A DNA stretch of 64,000 bases. Origin: Microcystis viridis FACHB-1342 (GTDB lineage Bacteria > Cyanobacteriota > Cyanobacteriia > Cyanobacteriales > Microcystaceae). Where the stretch lies: NCBI RefSeq assembly GCF_014698335.1, contig NZ_JACJSV010000004.1, positions 60,879 to 124,878 of the forward strand, read 5' to 3'. The first letter of the stretch is position 1. Every line of letters begins with the position of its first letter. Of this stretch, positions 9,070 to 21,400 are shown in pieces. The position numbers and the translations under genes are program-made. A model generated the notes under the pieces. That model was not told the origin of the DNA. It did not search any database and saw only the letters and a program-made list of their open reading frames with translations.

Positions 9070-9108
9070 AAGCACATTACCTGAAATAAAGGCCGATGTG
9101 CTTTTTTT
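9070..9108 (+). terminator. Rho-independent terminator
   Basis: The arms AAGCACAT and ATGTGCTT surround an 18-nt loop and are followed by a run of seven T. It terminates the small plus-strand gene and, if bidirectional, faces ndhH. Confidence 0.7.
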
Positions 9109-9164
9109 ATAAGACTAGGCCAAAACGAGGGTGAGTTAATAAGATAACCCACCCTGAAAGAGAT

Positions 9165-10349
9165 TTAGCGATCGACTGACCCCATAATAATATCAATACT
9201 GCCTAAAATCGCCATAATATCGGCAACTTTTACCCCTTTGAGGATATGGGGCAGAATTTGAAGATTATTAAAATCGGCGGCCCGAATTTTCCAACGCCAA
9301 GGGAAAACATCATCATTACCGACGATAAAGATACCTAATTCCCCTTTACCGCTTTCCAAGCGCACATAATGTTCACCTTTAGGAATCTTAAAAGTGGGGG
9401 CGACTTTTTTGGCGATATACTGATAGTCAAAATCATTCCAAGCTGATTTTTTCCCTTCTGCCATCCGTTTTGCTTCCAGATTTTCGTAGGGACCACCGGG
9501 TAAACCTTTCAGTGCTTGCCGGATAATTTTCACCGATTCGCGCATTTCCCGAATCCGCACCAGATAACGAGCAAAACAATCGCCGGCAGTTTCCCAATGC
9601 ACTTCCCAGTCAAAATCGTCGTAACACTCGTAATGGTCAACTTTTCTTAAATCCCATTTCACCCCAGAAGCGCGTAACATCGGACCGGATAAACCCCAGT
9701 TAATCGCTTCGTCTCTGGTAATGCAGCCTATCCCTTCAATACGACGGCGGAAAATCGGGTTATTAGTGATTAATTTCTCGTATTCGTCCACTTTGGGGTC
9801 AAAATAGTCACAGAAATCCACGCACTTATCCACCCATCCGTAGGGTAAATCTACCGCCACGCCACCAATACGGAAATAATTATTATTAATTAACCGCATT
9901 CCCGTGGCAGCTTCCCAGAGGTCATAAATCATCTCCCGTTCCCGGAAAATGTAGAAAAAGGGAGTTTGTGCGCCTACATCCGCCATAAAGGGGCCTAACC
10001 AGAGTAAATGGTTAGCGATGCGGTTGAGTTCCAACATAATCACCCGGATATATTGCGCTCGTTTGGGAACGGCGATATCGGCTAATTTTTCGGGAGCATT
10101 GACCGTAATCGCCTCATTAAACATCCCTGCGGCGTAATCCCAACGACTAACGTAGGGAACGTACATGACATTGGTGCGATTTTCGGCAATTTTTTCCATG
10201 CCCCGATGAAGATAACCGATCACGGGTTCACAGTCAATCACGTCTTCCCCGTCAAGGGTGACGATTAAGCGCAAAACTCCGTGCATCGAAGGGTGATGGG
10301 GTCCCATGTTTAAAACCATGGGTTCTGTTCTCGTTTCAATTTTTGCCAT
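9165..10349 (-). CDS. ndhH: NAD(P)H-quinone oxidoreductase subunit H
   Basis: The 394-residue product is the 49-kDa-type subunit of the cyanobacterial NDH-1 complex. It lies in the hydrophilic arm at the quinone site and serves respiration, cyclic electron flow around photosystem I and CO2 uptake. The N-terminus reads [20 protein letters not shown], the conserved opening; [12 protein letters not shown] and the terminal [14 protein letters not shown] are also diagnostic. An upstream in-frame extension of 22 codons is possible, but the family start is the ATG at 10349. The gene stands alone, as usual in cyanobacteria. Confidence 0.97.
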   Translation of the reverse strand: MAKIETRTEPMVLNMGPHHPSMHGVLRLIVTLDGEDVIDCEPVIGYLHRGMEKIAENRTNVMYVPYVSRWDYAAGMFNEAITVNAPEKLADIAVPKRAQYIRVIMLELNRIANHLLWLGPFMADVGAQTPFFYIFREREMIYDLWEAATGMRLINNNYFRIGGVAVDLPYGWVDKCVDFCDYFDPKVDEYEKLITNNPIFRRRIEGIGCITRDEAINWGLSGPMLRASGVKWDLRKVDHYECYDDFDWEVHWETAGDCFARYLVRIREMRESVKIIRQALKGLPGGPYENLEAKRMAEGKKSAWNDFDYQYIAKKVAPTFKIPKGEHYVRLESGKGELGIFIVGNDDVFPWRWKIRAADFNNLQILPHILKGVKVADIMAILGSIDIIMGSVDR

Positions 10350-10428
10350 AGGGCTACCGATGATCCCGAAAATCTTTTTAAAGTTATTATAAGTAAACGC
10401 CTTGACAATACACAAGGACTATCGGGTA

Positions 10429-10590
10429 TCAGTAATCAGTAATCAGTGATCAGTAATCAGTAGTCAGTAGTCAGGAGATTATTTTTATTTATTCTCCCCA
10501 CTTCCCCACTTCCCCACACCCCACACCCCACACCCCCACACCCCACACCCCACACCCTACACCCCACACCCCACACCCCCACTTCCCCGC
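10429..10590. repeat. Heptanucleotide and C-rich short tandem repeats
   Basis: Upstream of ndhH lies a run of degenerate heptamers (CAGTAAT, CAGTGAT, CAGTAGT) to about 10475, then a CCCCACA/CCCCACT satellite from about 10496. Similar blocks occur at 46739-46910 and 60390-60600. The rest of the 443-bp gap, up to putA, shows scattered AGCTGAAAAGCT-like repeats (10690-10765) and no gene. Confidence 0.85.
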
Positions 10591-10792
10591 TCGATCGAGT
10601 ACAATAGAGTGTTCAGCAAAAGCGATCAGCTATTAGCTTTGATTAGTCCTTCGGTAAGAATATAAACCAGAGAAAAGAGCCATTAAGAGCGGCAATCAGC
10701 TGAAAAAGCTCAAAAACTGAATTTTAGGCTGAAGGCTGACGGTAGCTTGCTGAAAGCTGAATCCCGTTGATAATTTTTTTACTTGAATCACC

Positions 10793-13762
10793 GTGGTTAT
10801 CCAAATCGACTCAACTCAAAACTACGAAACCAAAACCCAAGAGATCGCTAGACAACTTTTAGCCGAAACTCGGGAAAAAAAAGGTCTTTGGTCTGCTTTA
10901 CAGGATCAAATGCGTTGGGATGATAAATTACTCGATTGGGCCATGTCTAACCCCAATTTACGAGTACAATTATTCCGTTTTATTGATTGTTTACCCGCTT
11001 TACGCAGTAATGCCGAGATCGCTAATCATCTCCAACAATACCTCGGTGATGCCTCCGTAGAACTGCCCAGTGCGCTGAAAAGTATCCTCAACTTTAGTGA
11101 TCCTAACTCCCTACCGGCTCAAACGGCCGCCAGTCTGATCAGTAAATCCGTAGAAACCTTAGCTCGTAAGTATATCGCCGGGGAAGACCTAGGGCAAATT
11201 ACTCGCACTGTCACCCGTCTGCGCAAGGAAAAAATGGCTTTTACCATAGATCTCCTCGGTGAAGCGGTAATTACTGAAGCGGAAACCCAAGTTTATCTAC
11301 AAAGTTATCTGGATTTAATGACCCATTTGGCTCAAGAAGCGACCAAATGGAATAAAGTTAGCCAAATTGATGAAGCAGATGGCGAGTTACTACCACAAGT
11401 GCAGGTTTCTGTCAAGCTAACTGCCTTTTATTCTCAGTTTGATCCCATAGATCCGATTGGCAGTAAGGAGAAAGTTTGCGATCGCATTCGCCTACTGTTG
11501 CGACGCGCTCAGGAGTTAGGGGTGGCAGTCCATTTTGATATGGAACAGTACGTTTATAAAAACCTCACCCTGGCTATCCTGAAAGAATTACTCCTAGAAG
11601 AAGAATTTCGCAGTCGTACCGATATTGGCATCACCCTACAGGCATATTTAAGAGATTCTGCCCAAGATTTACAAGATTTAATTAATTGGGCCAAAAAGCG
11701 CGGTTATCCCCTGACTGTCCGGCTAGTCAAAGGCGCTTACTGGGATCAGGAAACGATTAAATCTCGGCAAAATCACTGGCCACAGCCGGTATATAACGAA
11801 AAATCCGCCACCGATGCCAATTATGAGCGGATGACGCGGTTATTATTGGAAAATCATCAATATTTATACGCCGCCATCGGTAGTCATAACGTGCGATCGC
11901 AAGCCTTGGCCTGTGCGATCGCAGAAAGTTTAGAAATTCCCCGTCGTCGCTTTGAAATGCAGGTATTGTACGGCATGGGCGACCAATTAGCCAAAGCGTT
12001 AGTGAAGCGGGGTCATCGGGTGCGGGTTTATTCCCCCTACGGACAACTCTTACCCGGTATGGCCTACCTAATCCGCCGTTTATTAGAAAATACCGCTAAT
12101 AGTTCCTTCCTGCGGCAAAATTTGGAGGATCGTCCCGTGGAAGATTTAATCGCAGCCCCCCGGGTTTTAGGCCAGGATAACCCGATTATCCCCGGTTTTC
12201 CTAATGCCCCCGATACAGATTATGCTAACGAGCAATTACGAAATAAAGCGAGTCAAGCCCTTACTTTTGTCAAAAATTCCCTCGGTAAGACCTATTTACC
12301 CCTAATTAACGGCGAATACGTCGCCACCAATGTTCAAATTAATTCCGTTAATCCCTGTAACCCGCAGGAAATAGTGGGTAAAGTGGGCTTAATTGAGGTG
12401 GAACAGGCAGAAAAAGCGATCATAGCGGCGAAACAGGCTTTTCCCGATTGGAAACGCACTCCAGTGGCAAAAAGAGCCGAAATACTGCGAAAAGCGGCAG
12501 ATTTGATGGAAGCGCGACGACACGAGTTATCGGCCTGGATTTGTTTGGAAGTGGGCAAAGTTATCCAACAGGCGGATCCGGAAGTGTCAGAAGCGATCGA
12601 TTTTTGCCGTTATTACGCCTCCGAGATGGAAAGACTGGATTTAGGGCATAATTTCGACGTAGCAGGCGAGAATAATCGTTATTCCTACCAACCCCGGGGT
12701 ATTGCTTTAGTGATTTCCCCCTGGAATTTCCCCCTAGCCATTGCGGTGGGGATGACAGTAGCGGCTTTAGTAGCCGGTAACTGCACGCTATTGAAACCTG
12801 CCGAGACTTCCTCGGTGATTACGGCGAAATTTGCCGAGATTCTCCTAGAAGCGGGTATTCCTGCCGGAGTCTTCCAATATATCCCGGGTAAAGGTTCCCA
12901 GGTGGGGGCGCATCTAGTCAGCCATCCCGATGTTCACCTAATCGCCTTCACCGGTTCACGAGAAGTGGGCTGTCGCATCTATACAGATGCCTCCATCGTG
13001 CAAAAGGGTCAAAAACACCTAAAACGAGTTATCGCCGAAATGGGCGGCAAAAATGCCCTAATTGTCGATGAGAGTGCCGATTTAGATCAGGCCGTTGTCG
13101 GTGCGGTTAAGTCCGCTTTTGGCTACACCGGCCAGAAATGTTCGGCCTGTTCGCGGATAATCGTTCTGGAAAGCGTCTATGATAGCTTTGTTGATCGCTT
13201 TGTCGAGGCTACCAAGTCCCTCAATATCGGGCCGACGGATTTACCGAGTACGGAAGTAGGACCGGTTATCGACGAGAAAGCTCAAGCAAGAATTCGGGAA
13301 TACATCGAAACTGGTAAAAAAGAGGCAGAATTGGCTCTAGAGATGCCGATTCCAGAGGTAGGTTATTTCGTCAGTCCCACCGTCTTTAAGAATGTTCCCC
13401 CTGATGCGGTAATAGCGATGGAGGAAATTTTTGGTCCGGTGGTGGCAATTATCAAAGTGAGCAATTTTGAGGAAGCTTTAGCTGTAGCTAACGGAACCGA
13501 CTATGCTCTAACCGGTGGCTTATATTCTCGCACTCCTGCCCATATTAACCGAGCTATGCAGGAATTTGAAGTGGGAAACCTCTATATTAACCGGGGAATC
13601 ACCGGTGCGATTGTCTCCCGTCAACCCTTCGGGGGTTTCAAGATGTCGGGGGTAGGTTCCAAAGCAGGGGGTCCCGATTATCTCTTGCAATTCCTCGAAC
13701 CTCGTCACATCAGCGAGAATATTCAACGTCAGGGATTTGCACCGATTGAAGGGGCCGATTAA
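10793..13762 (+). CDS. putA: Bifunctional proline dehydrogenase / pyrroline-5-carboxylate dehydrogenase
   Basis: The 989-residue enzyme oxidises proline to glutamate in two steps, first FAD-dependent and then NAD-dependent. The proline dehydrogenase barrel covers about 100-450 (VSVKLTAFYSQFDP, RLVKGAYWDQE, GSHNVRSQA, QVLYGMGDQ). The aldehyde dehydrogenase part covers about 500-980, with catalytic Glu749 in AEMGGKNA and nucleophile Cys783 in GQKCSACSR. There is no N-terminal ribbon-helix-helix repressor domain, so this is the short, non-regulatory PutA type. The start is a GTG (MVIQIDS) and no strong Shine-Dalgarno sequence is visible; the next ATG would cut 39 residues. It is monocistronic, with repeat-rich DNA upstream. 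Confidence 0.95.
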   Translation: MVIQIDSTQNYETKTQEIARQLLAETREKKGLWSALQDQMRWDDKLLDWAMSNPNLRVQLFRFIDCLPALRSNAEIANHLQQYLGDASVELPSALKSILNFSDPNSLPAQTAASLISKSVETLARKYIAGEDLGQITRTVTRLRKEKMAFTIDLLGEAVITEAETQVYLQSYLDLMTHLAQEATKWNKVSQIDEADGELLPQVQVSVKLTAFYSQFDPIDPIGSKEKVCDRIRLLLRRAQELGVAVHFDMEQYVYKNLTLAILKELLLEEEFRSRTDIGITLQAYLRDSAQDLQDLINWAKKRGYPLTVRLVKGAYWDQETIKSRQNHWPQPVYNEKSATDANYERMTRLLLENHQYLYAAIGSHNVRSQALACAIAESLEIPRRRFEMQVLYGMGDQLAKALVKRGHRVRVYSPYGQLLPGMAYLIRRLLENTANSSFLRQNLEDRPVEDLIAAPRVLGQDNPIIPGFPNAPDTDYANEQLRNKASQALTFVKNSLGKTYLPLINGEYVATNVQINSVNPCNPQEIVGKVGLIEVEQAEKAIIAAKQAFPDWKRTPVAKRAEILRKAADLMEARRHELSAWICLEVGKVIQQADPEVSEAIDFCRYYASEMERLDLGHNFDVAGENNRYSYQPRGIALVISPWNFPLAIAVGMTVAALVAGNCTLLKPAETSSVITAKFAEILLEAGIPAGVFQYIPGKGSQVGAHLVSHPDVHLIAFTGSREVGCRIYTDASIVQKGQKHLKRVIAEMGGKNALIVDESADLDQAVVGAVKSAFGYTGQKCSACSRIIVLESVYDSFVDRFVEATKSLNIGPTDLPSTEVGPVIDEKAQARIREYIETGKKEAELALEMPIPEVGYFVSPTVFKNVPPDAVIAMEEIFGPVVAIIKVSNFEEALAVANGTDYALTGGLYSRTPAHINRAMQEFEVGNLYINRGITGAIVSRQPFGGFKMSGVGSKAGGPDYLLQFLEPRHISENIQRQGFAPIEGAD

Positions 13763-13787
13763 GCGATATAGCTAAAATTGGTTATTA

Positions 13788-13978
13788 TTGGGGGTTTATA
13801 CCCCCAAATCTGGTTCATTTATCGGCTAAGACCCATCTTAACCCCCTATCCTTAGATTAGCTCTCTTATTCTTTGTGTGATCTCGCGTAGCGAGCGCGTT
13901 GCGACCAGTTTAAATTATATAGGAGCGATCGATCTCTGTGTCCTTTGTGTCTGGAGTGGTTCCTTCCACTCACTCACC
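13788..13978. repeat. Hairpin and partial copy of a dispersed repeat between putA and pgm
   Basis: The 317-bp gap after putA holds a short perfect hairpin TTGGGGGTTTATACCCCCAA at 13788-13807, possibly a terminator although it lacks a T-run. It also holds, at about 13924-13978, a partial copy of the 'CGATCxATCTxTGTGTCC...TTCCxTTCCACTCACTC' repeat found more completely at 18273-18419 and 32712-32818. No credible gene is seen; the 68-codon frame here has no family features. Confidence 0.55.
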
Positions 13979-13989
13979 AAACCCAATAG

Positions 13990-15714
<1,725 letters not shown>

Positions 15715-15782
15715 AATCTAGGGAGCGGCTATCAGTTTTTATCGGGGAATTTTTTGACCTGCTCATCACTGATAGCTACTCC

Positions 15783-16193
15783 TTAATTACTTTCATTAAT
15801 TGCCCTGTGGTACAATTTCTGAATTCCCGTCACTAATTTATCTAAAATCGATCGATGGCTATCGTGAGTCGGATCAAAACTCTGCACTTTGGTTAATAAT
15901 TTCGCTTCCTGTACGTCCACGTCGTCATCGCTATAGATTAAAGTGCTAATCGATGTTAGTAGATCTTGATAGATTTCTGGACTAGGATTATCGCCTAAAT
16001 AGGACTCTAACCATCGATAACATTCACTGGTTTTAACTGGTTTTAGTTCCGATAATAGTGGTTTTATCTCCGGATCATCATCAAGTTTTTCCCTCACAGC
16101 TACCTGTCGTAAATAATTTCTTTCTGATGGTTGAATGACACCATCAATCCAAGCAACACCGATGAGAATTTTCAGTAATTGTTTATTTTTCAT
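15783..16193 (-). CDS. TerB-like (TerB_N/DUF533-type) helical protein
   Basis: The 136-residue acidic, all-helical protein starts MKNKQLLKILIGVAWIDGVI, then QPSERNYLRQVA, and SDDDVDVQEAKLL near residue 90. The repeated 'A.iDG.i...E...l' pattern with acidic clusters is the TerB/TerB-like fold, known to bind metal in tellurite-resistance proteins. The function in cyanobacteria is unknown. Its start overlaps the end of rsmB by 11 bp, so it is translated from the same operon (esterase-rsmB-terB-like). Confidence 0.65.
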   Translation of the reverse strand: MKNKQLLKILIGVAWIDGVIQPSERNYLRQVAVREKLDDDPEIKPLLSELKPVKTSECYRWLESYLGDNPSPEIYQDLLTSISTLIYSDDDVDVQEAKLLTKVQSFDPTHDSHRSILDKLVTGIQKLYHRAINESN

Positions 16194-17535
16194 CCCACAC
16201 TTCCTTGACTAACTTAGCCATAAAAAAACCGTCTTGATTATGTCGATGGGGTAACACTTCGATCGCTCCCGTTTCTGTATAGTATTCTGAGACGCATGAA
16301 TTAGAGTCAGGAGTGGCCATTTTCCAATCGGGATGAGCGGCTAAAAACTGCTCGATCACTCTTTCATTTTCTAACGGATTTAAAGTACAAGTGGCATAAA
16401 CTAAGATTCCCTTCGGTTTTACCCAAGTGGCAGCCGAGGCTAAAAGTTCCCCCTGTCGTTTGGCTAGTACAGGTAAATTTTCCGGTGTTTGTCGCCAACG
16501 TATATCAGGACGCTTGTGCAGGGTTCCCAATCCTGAACAGGGAGCATCGATTAGTACACGATCAGCGATGCCACACCACTGGGGACGATCGCGACTATCC
16601 CCTAGATGTATTTCGATCGCTTTTAAGTCTAATCTTTTAATATTGGCTTCTAACTGTCTTAAACGGGATGGCGTTTGATCACAGGCTAATATTCTACCCT
16701 GATCGCCCATTAATTCGGCAATATGAGTGGTTTTTCCCCCCGGTGCCGCACAAGCGTCGATAATTGTCTCTCCGGGCTGGGGATCGAGTAGATAAGTGAC
16801 TAATTGGGCGCTAATATCCTGTAGGGTGTAATTTCCGGCTCGAAATCCCTCTAAACGCTCAATATTGCCTAAACCAGAGGTTAAACGGCAAGCTAGAGGT
16901 AATTTAAGATGATGAAAAGTTATATTGGCTGATTCTAACTCATTTTCTAGGGCTTCTCGGCTAGTTTTCAGGGGATTAATCCGAATATCGAGGTCAGGAG
17001 AGCGATTAAACCATTGACACAGTTGTTCCGTTTCCGTAACACTAAAGCGATCTAACCACAATTGCACCAACCAATCGGGGAAACTGTGGAGAATACCCAA
17101 TCTAGAAGCGGTATTTTCCGGTAAAAGTAAAGGATCGTCGCTATTAGCAGTTAAACGGAGATATTGCCGCAGCATTCCGTTAACCACCGCCGCTAATTTG
17201 CCTAAATGACTGATTTTAGTTAATTCTACCGCCGTATTCACCGCCGCTGATGGGGGAATCTGGGAGAGATAGCGCAGTTGATAAAGACCAATATGGAGAA
17301 TTCGCCGTAAATCTGGGGGTTGCTGGGCCGCGGTTTTTTTCCCCAGGCGATCGAGCAGCGCATCCAAAGTTCTTTGTCGGCGCATTATACCATAAACAAT
17401 CTCCGTTGTCAAGGCTTTGTCAAGACAATTTAAGGAACTAGCGGACAAATGGCGATCAAGAGCGCGATCGGGATAGGCGGAGGAGCGATCGATATCGCGT
17501 AAAATCAGCAAAGCCAGCTGACGAGCATTATTCAT
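16183..17535 (-). CDS. rsmB: 16S rRNA (cytosine(967)-C(5))-methyltransferase
   Basis: The 450-residue enzyme has an N-terminal NusB-like RNA-binding domain (about 1-135: NARQLALLILRDIDRSSAYPD) and a SAM-dependent C-terminal domain. Motif I is DACAAPGGKTTHIAE. The catalytic cysteine motifs are IDAPCSGLGTLHKRPDIRW and YATCTLNPLENE, both cysteines being present. It methylates C967 of 16S rRNA in the homologues studied. The start codon overlaps the stop of the upstream esterase in an ATGA arrangement, and its end overlaps the terB-like gene, so all three are coupled. Confidence 0.95.
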   Translation of the reverse strand: MNNARQLALLILRDIDRSSAYPDRALDRHLSASSLNCLDKALTTEIVYGIMRRQRTLDALLDRLGKKTAAQQPPDLRRILHIGLYQLRYLSQIPPSAAVNTAVELTKISHLGKLAAVVNGMLRQYLRLTANSDDPLLLPENTASRLGILHSFPDWLVQLWLDRFSVTETEQLCQWFNRSPDLDIRINPLKTSREALENELESANITFHHLKLPLACRLTSGLGNIERLEGFRAGNYTLQDISAQLVTYLLDPQPGETIIDACAAPGGKTTHIAELMGDQGRILACDQTPSRLRQLEANIKRLDLKAIEIHLGDSRDRPQWCGIADRVLIDAPCSGLGTLHKRPDIRWRQTPENLPVLAKRQGELLASAATWVKPKGILVYATCTLNPLENERVIEQFLAAHPDWKMATPDSNSCVSEYYTETGAIEVLPHRHNQDGFFMAKLVKEVWDEK

Positions 17536-18233
17536 GCAGTTTCCAGACGATTGCGGAGGAATTGGCGTAATATAGTCAGCGCCGGAATGGGGATTTCGTG
17601 GCCCATATTTAACTCGTGATATTCGACGTTAACCCCCAAACCAAGCAGTAAATCCCTGGCTTGACGAGCGGCAGCGATAGGAACGACGGGATCCTGCTTA
17701 CCATGAACAATTAAGACATTTTGTGGACCCTGGGGATGGGGTTCACCGTGCAGATAACCACTCAGGGAACCCAATCCCGCCAAGGGTAAGGATAAACCCA
17801 CATCCAGGGTCATCGCTCCCCCTTGGGAAAAACCGGTCAAAAAAGTCCGCTCTAGGGGAATGCCGGTAGTTGCTTCTAGGGAAATAATCCAATCGTGCAA
17901 CTGTTGACGACTAGCGACTAAACCTTGATGATCGGAGGTTTCTAGCGCATACCAGGCGCGTCCCCCCGGCACTTGCGGATGATCAAAGGGAGCATTAGGA
18001 AACAAAAATTGACAATCAGCCAGATCCAGCATCGATGCAAGGGGGGCCAGATCCATGGCATCGGCACCCCAACCGTGCAGCATGATCACTAGATAGCGAG
18101 CGGGATTTTCCGGGGAAGGGGGAATGACAATCGGGTTAAAAGACAGAGTTTTTTCCTCGCAATTCTTTTTTCTCTCTATTCTATAGCGATTTTCCCCGGA
18201 GTAAGATGGCTGTGGGGGAGTCTTTTCAGTCAA
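17532..18233 (-). CDS. Alpha/beta hydrolase, phospholipase/carboxylesterase (acyl-protein thioesterase) family
   Basis: The 233-residue product belongs to the Abhydrolase_2 family. MLHGWGADAMDL gives the oxyanion hole, GFSQGGAM the nucleophilic serine, HGKQDPVVP the aspartate and MGHEI the histidine. These esterases cleave short acyl esters or lysophospholipids; the substrate here is unknown. The longest frame starts at a TTG inside heptamer repeat DNA. The conserved domain begins only around SFNPIVIPP (residue 32), so the true start may be further in. It is coupled to rsmB by a 4-bp overlap. Confidence 0.85.
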   Translation of the reverse strand: MTEKTPPQPSYSGENRYRIERKKNCEEKTLSFNPIVIPPSPENPARYLVIMLHGWGADAMDLAPLASMLDLADCQFLFPNAPFDHPQVPGGRAWYALETSDHQGLVASRQQLHDWIISLEATTGIPLERTFLTGFSQGGAMTLDVGLSLPLAGLGSLSGYLHGEPHPQGPQNVLIVHGKQDPVVPIAAARQARDLLLGLGVNVEYHELNMGHEIPIPALTILRQFLRNRLETA

Positions 18234-18272
18234 CAGTAATCAGTGAAAAGAAAACCTTGCTCCTTGCCTCAT

Positions 18273-18419
18273 GGCTCTCTTAGGTTTGGTGGGTAAAATG
18301 TATTCTAAGATACATTACTCAAGAGCGAGGGAGTGGAGCGAACCACAAAGACACAAAGTACACAAAGATCGATCGATCATATTGTAAGTTAAACTTATCA
18401 CACAGAACCTAGAAGAGCC
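18273..18419. mobile_element. MITE-like element with GGCTCTT-type terminal inverted repeats
   Basis: The left end GGCTCTCTTAGGTTTGGTGG and the right end (complement GGCTCTTCTAGGTTCTGTGT) are imperfect inverted repeats of about 21 bp around a 100-bp core. The core is shared with 32712-32818 and partly with 13924-13978. Identical right-end sequence terminates the element at 35314-35543. Ends of this type resemble those of ISL3-family insertion sequences (inference). The right end reaches into the 3' end of the PLD-SNF2 gene and supplies its last codons and TAG stop. Confidence 0.6.
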
Positions 18420-21400
18420 AAATTCTCAGTAACATGGCTGAAAGAGAAAGTTTTAAACTGGAAGGTTTAGCAGTATCAAAGGTCAGTAAATTAAGCTGTT
18501 CTGTACCCTGAATCAACCCCAGAATAAATTTTTGATCATCGAGTTGGCTTGGTTCACCGTCAGTGTAATCTTTGAGCAGTTTTTGCACTTTCTTTGTTCC
18601 TTTAGCTTGGCTCAATTTATTTAGGGTATTTTTAACCATTTTTCGGTTAACGTTGGCGGGAAAAGCTGACATAGTTTGGATGCGCTTTTGAATCCTACTT
18701 AGTCGTTCTGAATTGAGTTGGATATTTTCTAAAATAGCAGTTTCTTCTAGGTCTTGGCTTAATTTTTGTTTAACTTGAACCAGTTGTTCATAAAGCTGCT
18801 GGGCTAGGTTAATGATTGGTTTCGCGGGAACAATCTGGCTGGCTTGAGGGGTTTTAAAAGCTGTGGCGATTGCTACTCCCAAACCATCATTTTCTCTGCT
18901 TAGATCGTTCCAATAAATTAGTTGATTTTGTTCGGGAATTGGTTGACCATTAGGGTCAAAGTAATTAAGAGTTAAAGCGACTACACTGGTGGGTAATTCC
19001 GAGGTGGTAAATTGACCGATAGTTAGGGGATTGGGCTGATATTTTTCTCCTAATCTTTCGTAGAGCTTCCGCAATTCTTCACTATGCAAAAGCTCGTTTT
19101 GACTGTAGAGGTTGCGGCTAGTTTCTTGTTTTTGATAGGTTTGTTCTTGAAAACTTTCTTGTTCGAGTTGTCGGGCTTTAATTAGACTGTGGATGAAGTC
19201 AATATAACCGGGGAGAATTTGATCGTCAAAGTAGGTATCTCCATAAACGGAAGCGCCCAACTCCTCTACATTACTGATATGGGGAATTTTGTCATCTTTG
19301 GCCAGTTCCCCAATTAGTTTCTTATTCAGGTTAGCTAGTCGGCCCGCTTGTCTGAGTAGCTGACTTTCACTGTTGGCGTAATAGATGTAAATATATTGGC
19401 AAGGATGGGATTTGGGGCGATCGATTCTGCCGATGCGCTGTTCCAAGACCATGGGATTCCAGGGGAGGTCAATGTTAATTAGATAGTCGGCATCTTGCAG
19501 GTTTTGACCGACGGAGAGGGTTTCTGAACCGATGAGGACGGCTATTTCCTGTTCTAGTAAAGGGCGTTCGTTCGGGTTTTTACAAGTGGCTTCGGGGGCA
19601 AATAAACGGAATAATTGTTGGCGCTGGAGTCCGGTTTGCTGGTTGTTTCCTTTGAGGGCGTTGTTTGGCGCAATCTTAACCGATTTTTCATCGATGTAGT
19701 AAAGTTTGTGACTGCCCATTGCCATGCCAATTCCTTTGGAGGCAATGACCTGATTTTGGCTCATGTAGCGGTAGTAATCAATGACGGTATCGGAGAAAGT
19801 AGAAATTAGTAAAACTTTGTGACCATCAGCAACTAATTCCATGACTTTCCGGCTAACTTGCTGTCGTTTGTGGTCGGTGACAAATTCATTGGCTAAGAGG
19901 ACTGAAATCTGCTGTAGTTGCTCTAAATCACTATGACAGTCAGCGAGAATGCGGTTATAGATATTTTTAGCTTCTAGGGGATTATTTTTCAGTTTATCGG
20001 TGGCTAGGTCAATAGAGCGGCGTAACTGTTGACGTTTTTCCCCTTTGTTGCTGTCAGTTTCTTCTTCATCTTCTTCCTCTTCCCAATAATCCTCATCCCC
20101 ATTTTCTTCTATCCCCAACCAGTCGGTTTCTCTTCCTGTTTTTTCAGCTTGAAATTTGTAATGTTGTAAGAGAAATTGTTTTAACCCTTCGGCATCCGGG
20201 GTGACTTGTTCGAGTTGCTGTTTGAGTAAGGAAATGCGATCGCTAAAGTTTTTAATGGTTCGTCGTAGAGCATACATACTAGACTCTGCCCGTTGTAAAA
20301 ACATCCGGCGCTGGTTTTTCAGTAAAGAACGCTGTTCCACTGTGCTGGTTAAGTAACGGATGGGGTCGGCAAAGGGAATAAACAGATTATCTTCAAACTG
20401 ACTGAAGATCCGTTCTAATGCTTGTTCGGTTTCTGGTTCAAATTGGACGGGCAGCCATTGGGCAAGGCGTTGGGCATAGAGTTGTAAGTCTGGGGTGGCT
20501 TCTCTCAACATCTTGCGGGTACGCTGTAAGAAGAGTTCTCGATAGGTGCGCCGGAAAATATTGGTGGTATCGGTAAAGTTTTCTATTCCTATTTCTCGGC
20601 TGGCAAACCATTCTTTGACTTCGGGGGGAAAGCCTAATTCTTGGAAGCCTTCGGGACGGGTGAGAAAGGGAGAAAGGATGTTATAGATGTCTTCGCGGCG
20701 GTTGTTCCAAGGGGTTGCCGTCAGGAGCAGGTAATATCTTTGTCTTTCAATCTGGCGATCGTGTTCTTTAATTTGCAGGCAGGTTTTATGGATGCGGTTG
20801 TTATAGTTACGGATGCCTTCATGAGCTTCATCGATGATGACTAAATCTGCCGCACCCCCATGGCGGGTAAATTCATCATAAAAGCGATCGCCGCCACGAC
20901 TCATTAGGTTTTTATTGTAGAGTTCGTAGTGTTTCTTGGCGATCAATCCTAATTCTGCCATTTCTCTCTCCCAGTTCGGGTGGAGTTTTTTGGCAGCAAT
21001 AATGGCAATTTTAGTTTGAGGATTTTCTTCTAGGTAGAGTTTTGTTACCGCAGCAGCAAGGCGGGTTTTTCCTAAGCCTACCGCATCGGCACAAACCACT
21101 ACGCCAAAGTTCTGCATGACTCTCAAACAATGTTGTGCGCCGGATTTTTGATGTTCAAACAGGATGTCTTGATTAACCAGTCGATCTAAAATGTTACTGG
21201 ATTGAATGTTGAGCAGGTGGGGGCGTTGTTGGGCTAACCAGTAGAGAAAATCATCGGGGGTTCCCTGTTTTCCCTGTAGGATTAGTTCAATCGCTTGTTT
21301 AAATCCGGCTATTTCTTCCCATTCAGGTAAGGTTATTTCTTGTTTAATAGTTGGGGCTTGATTTGGCGTAATCTGATAAGTTCCCTGTTTCTCTTTGACT

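Noticed and set aside
10429..10590. Possible CRISPR array because of regular repeats
   Set aside because: The units are 7-bp satellites without unique spacers. No cas genes are in the window.
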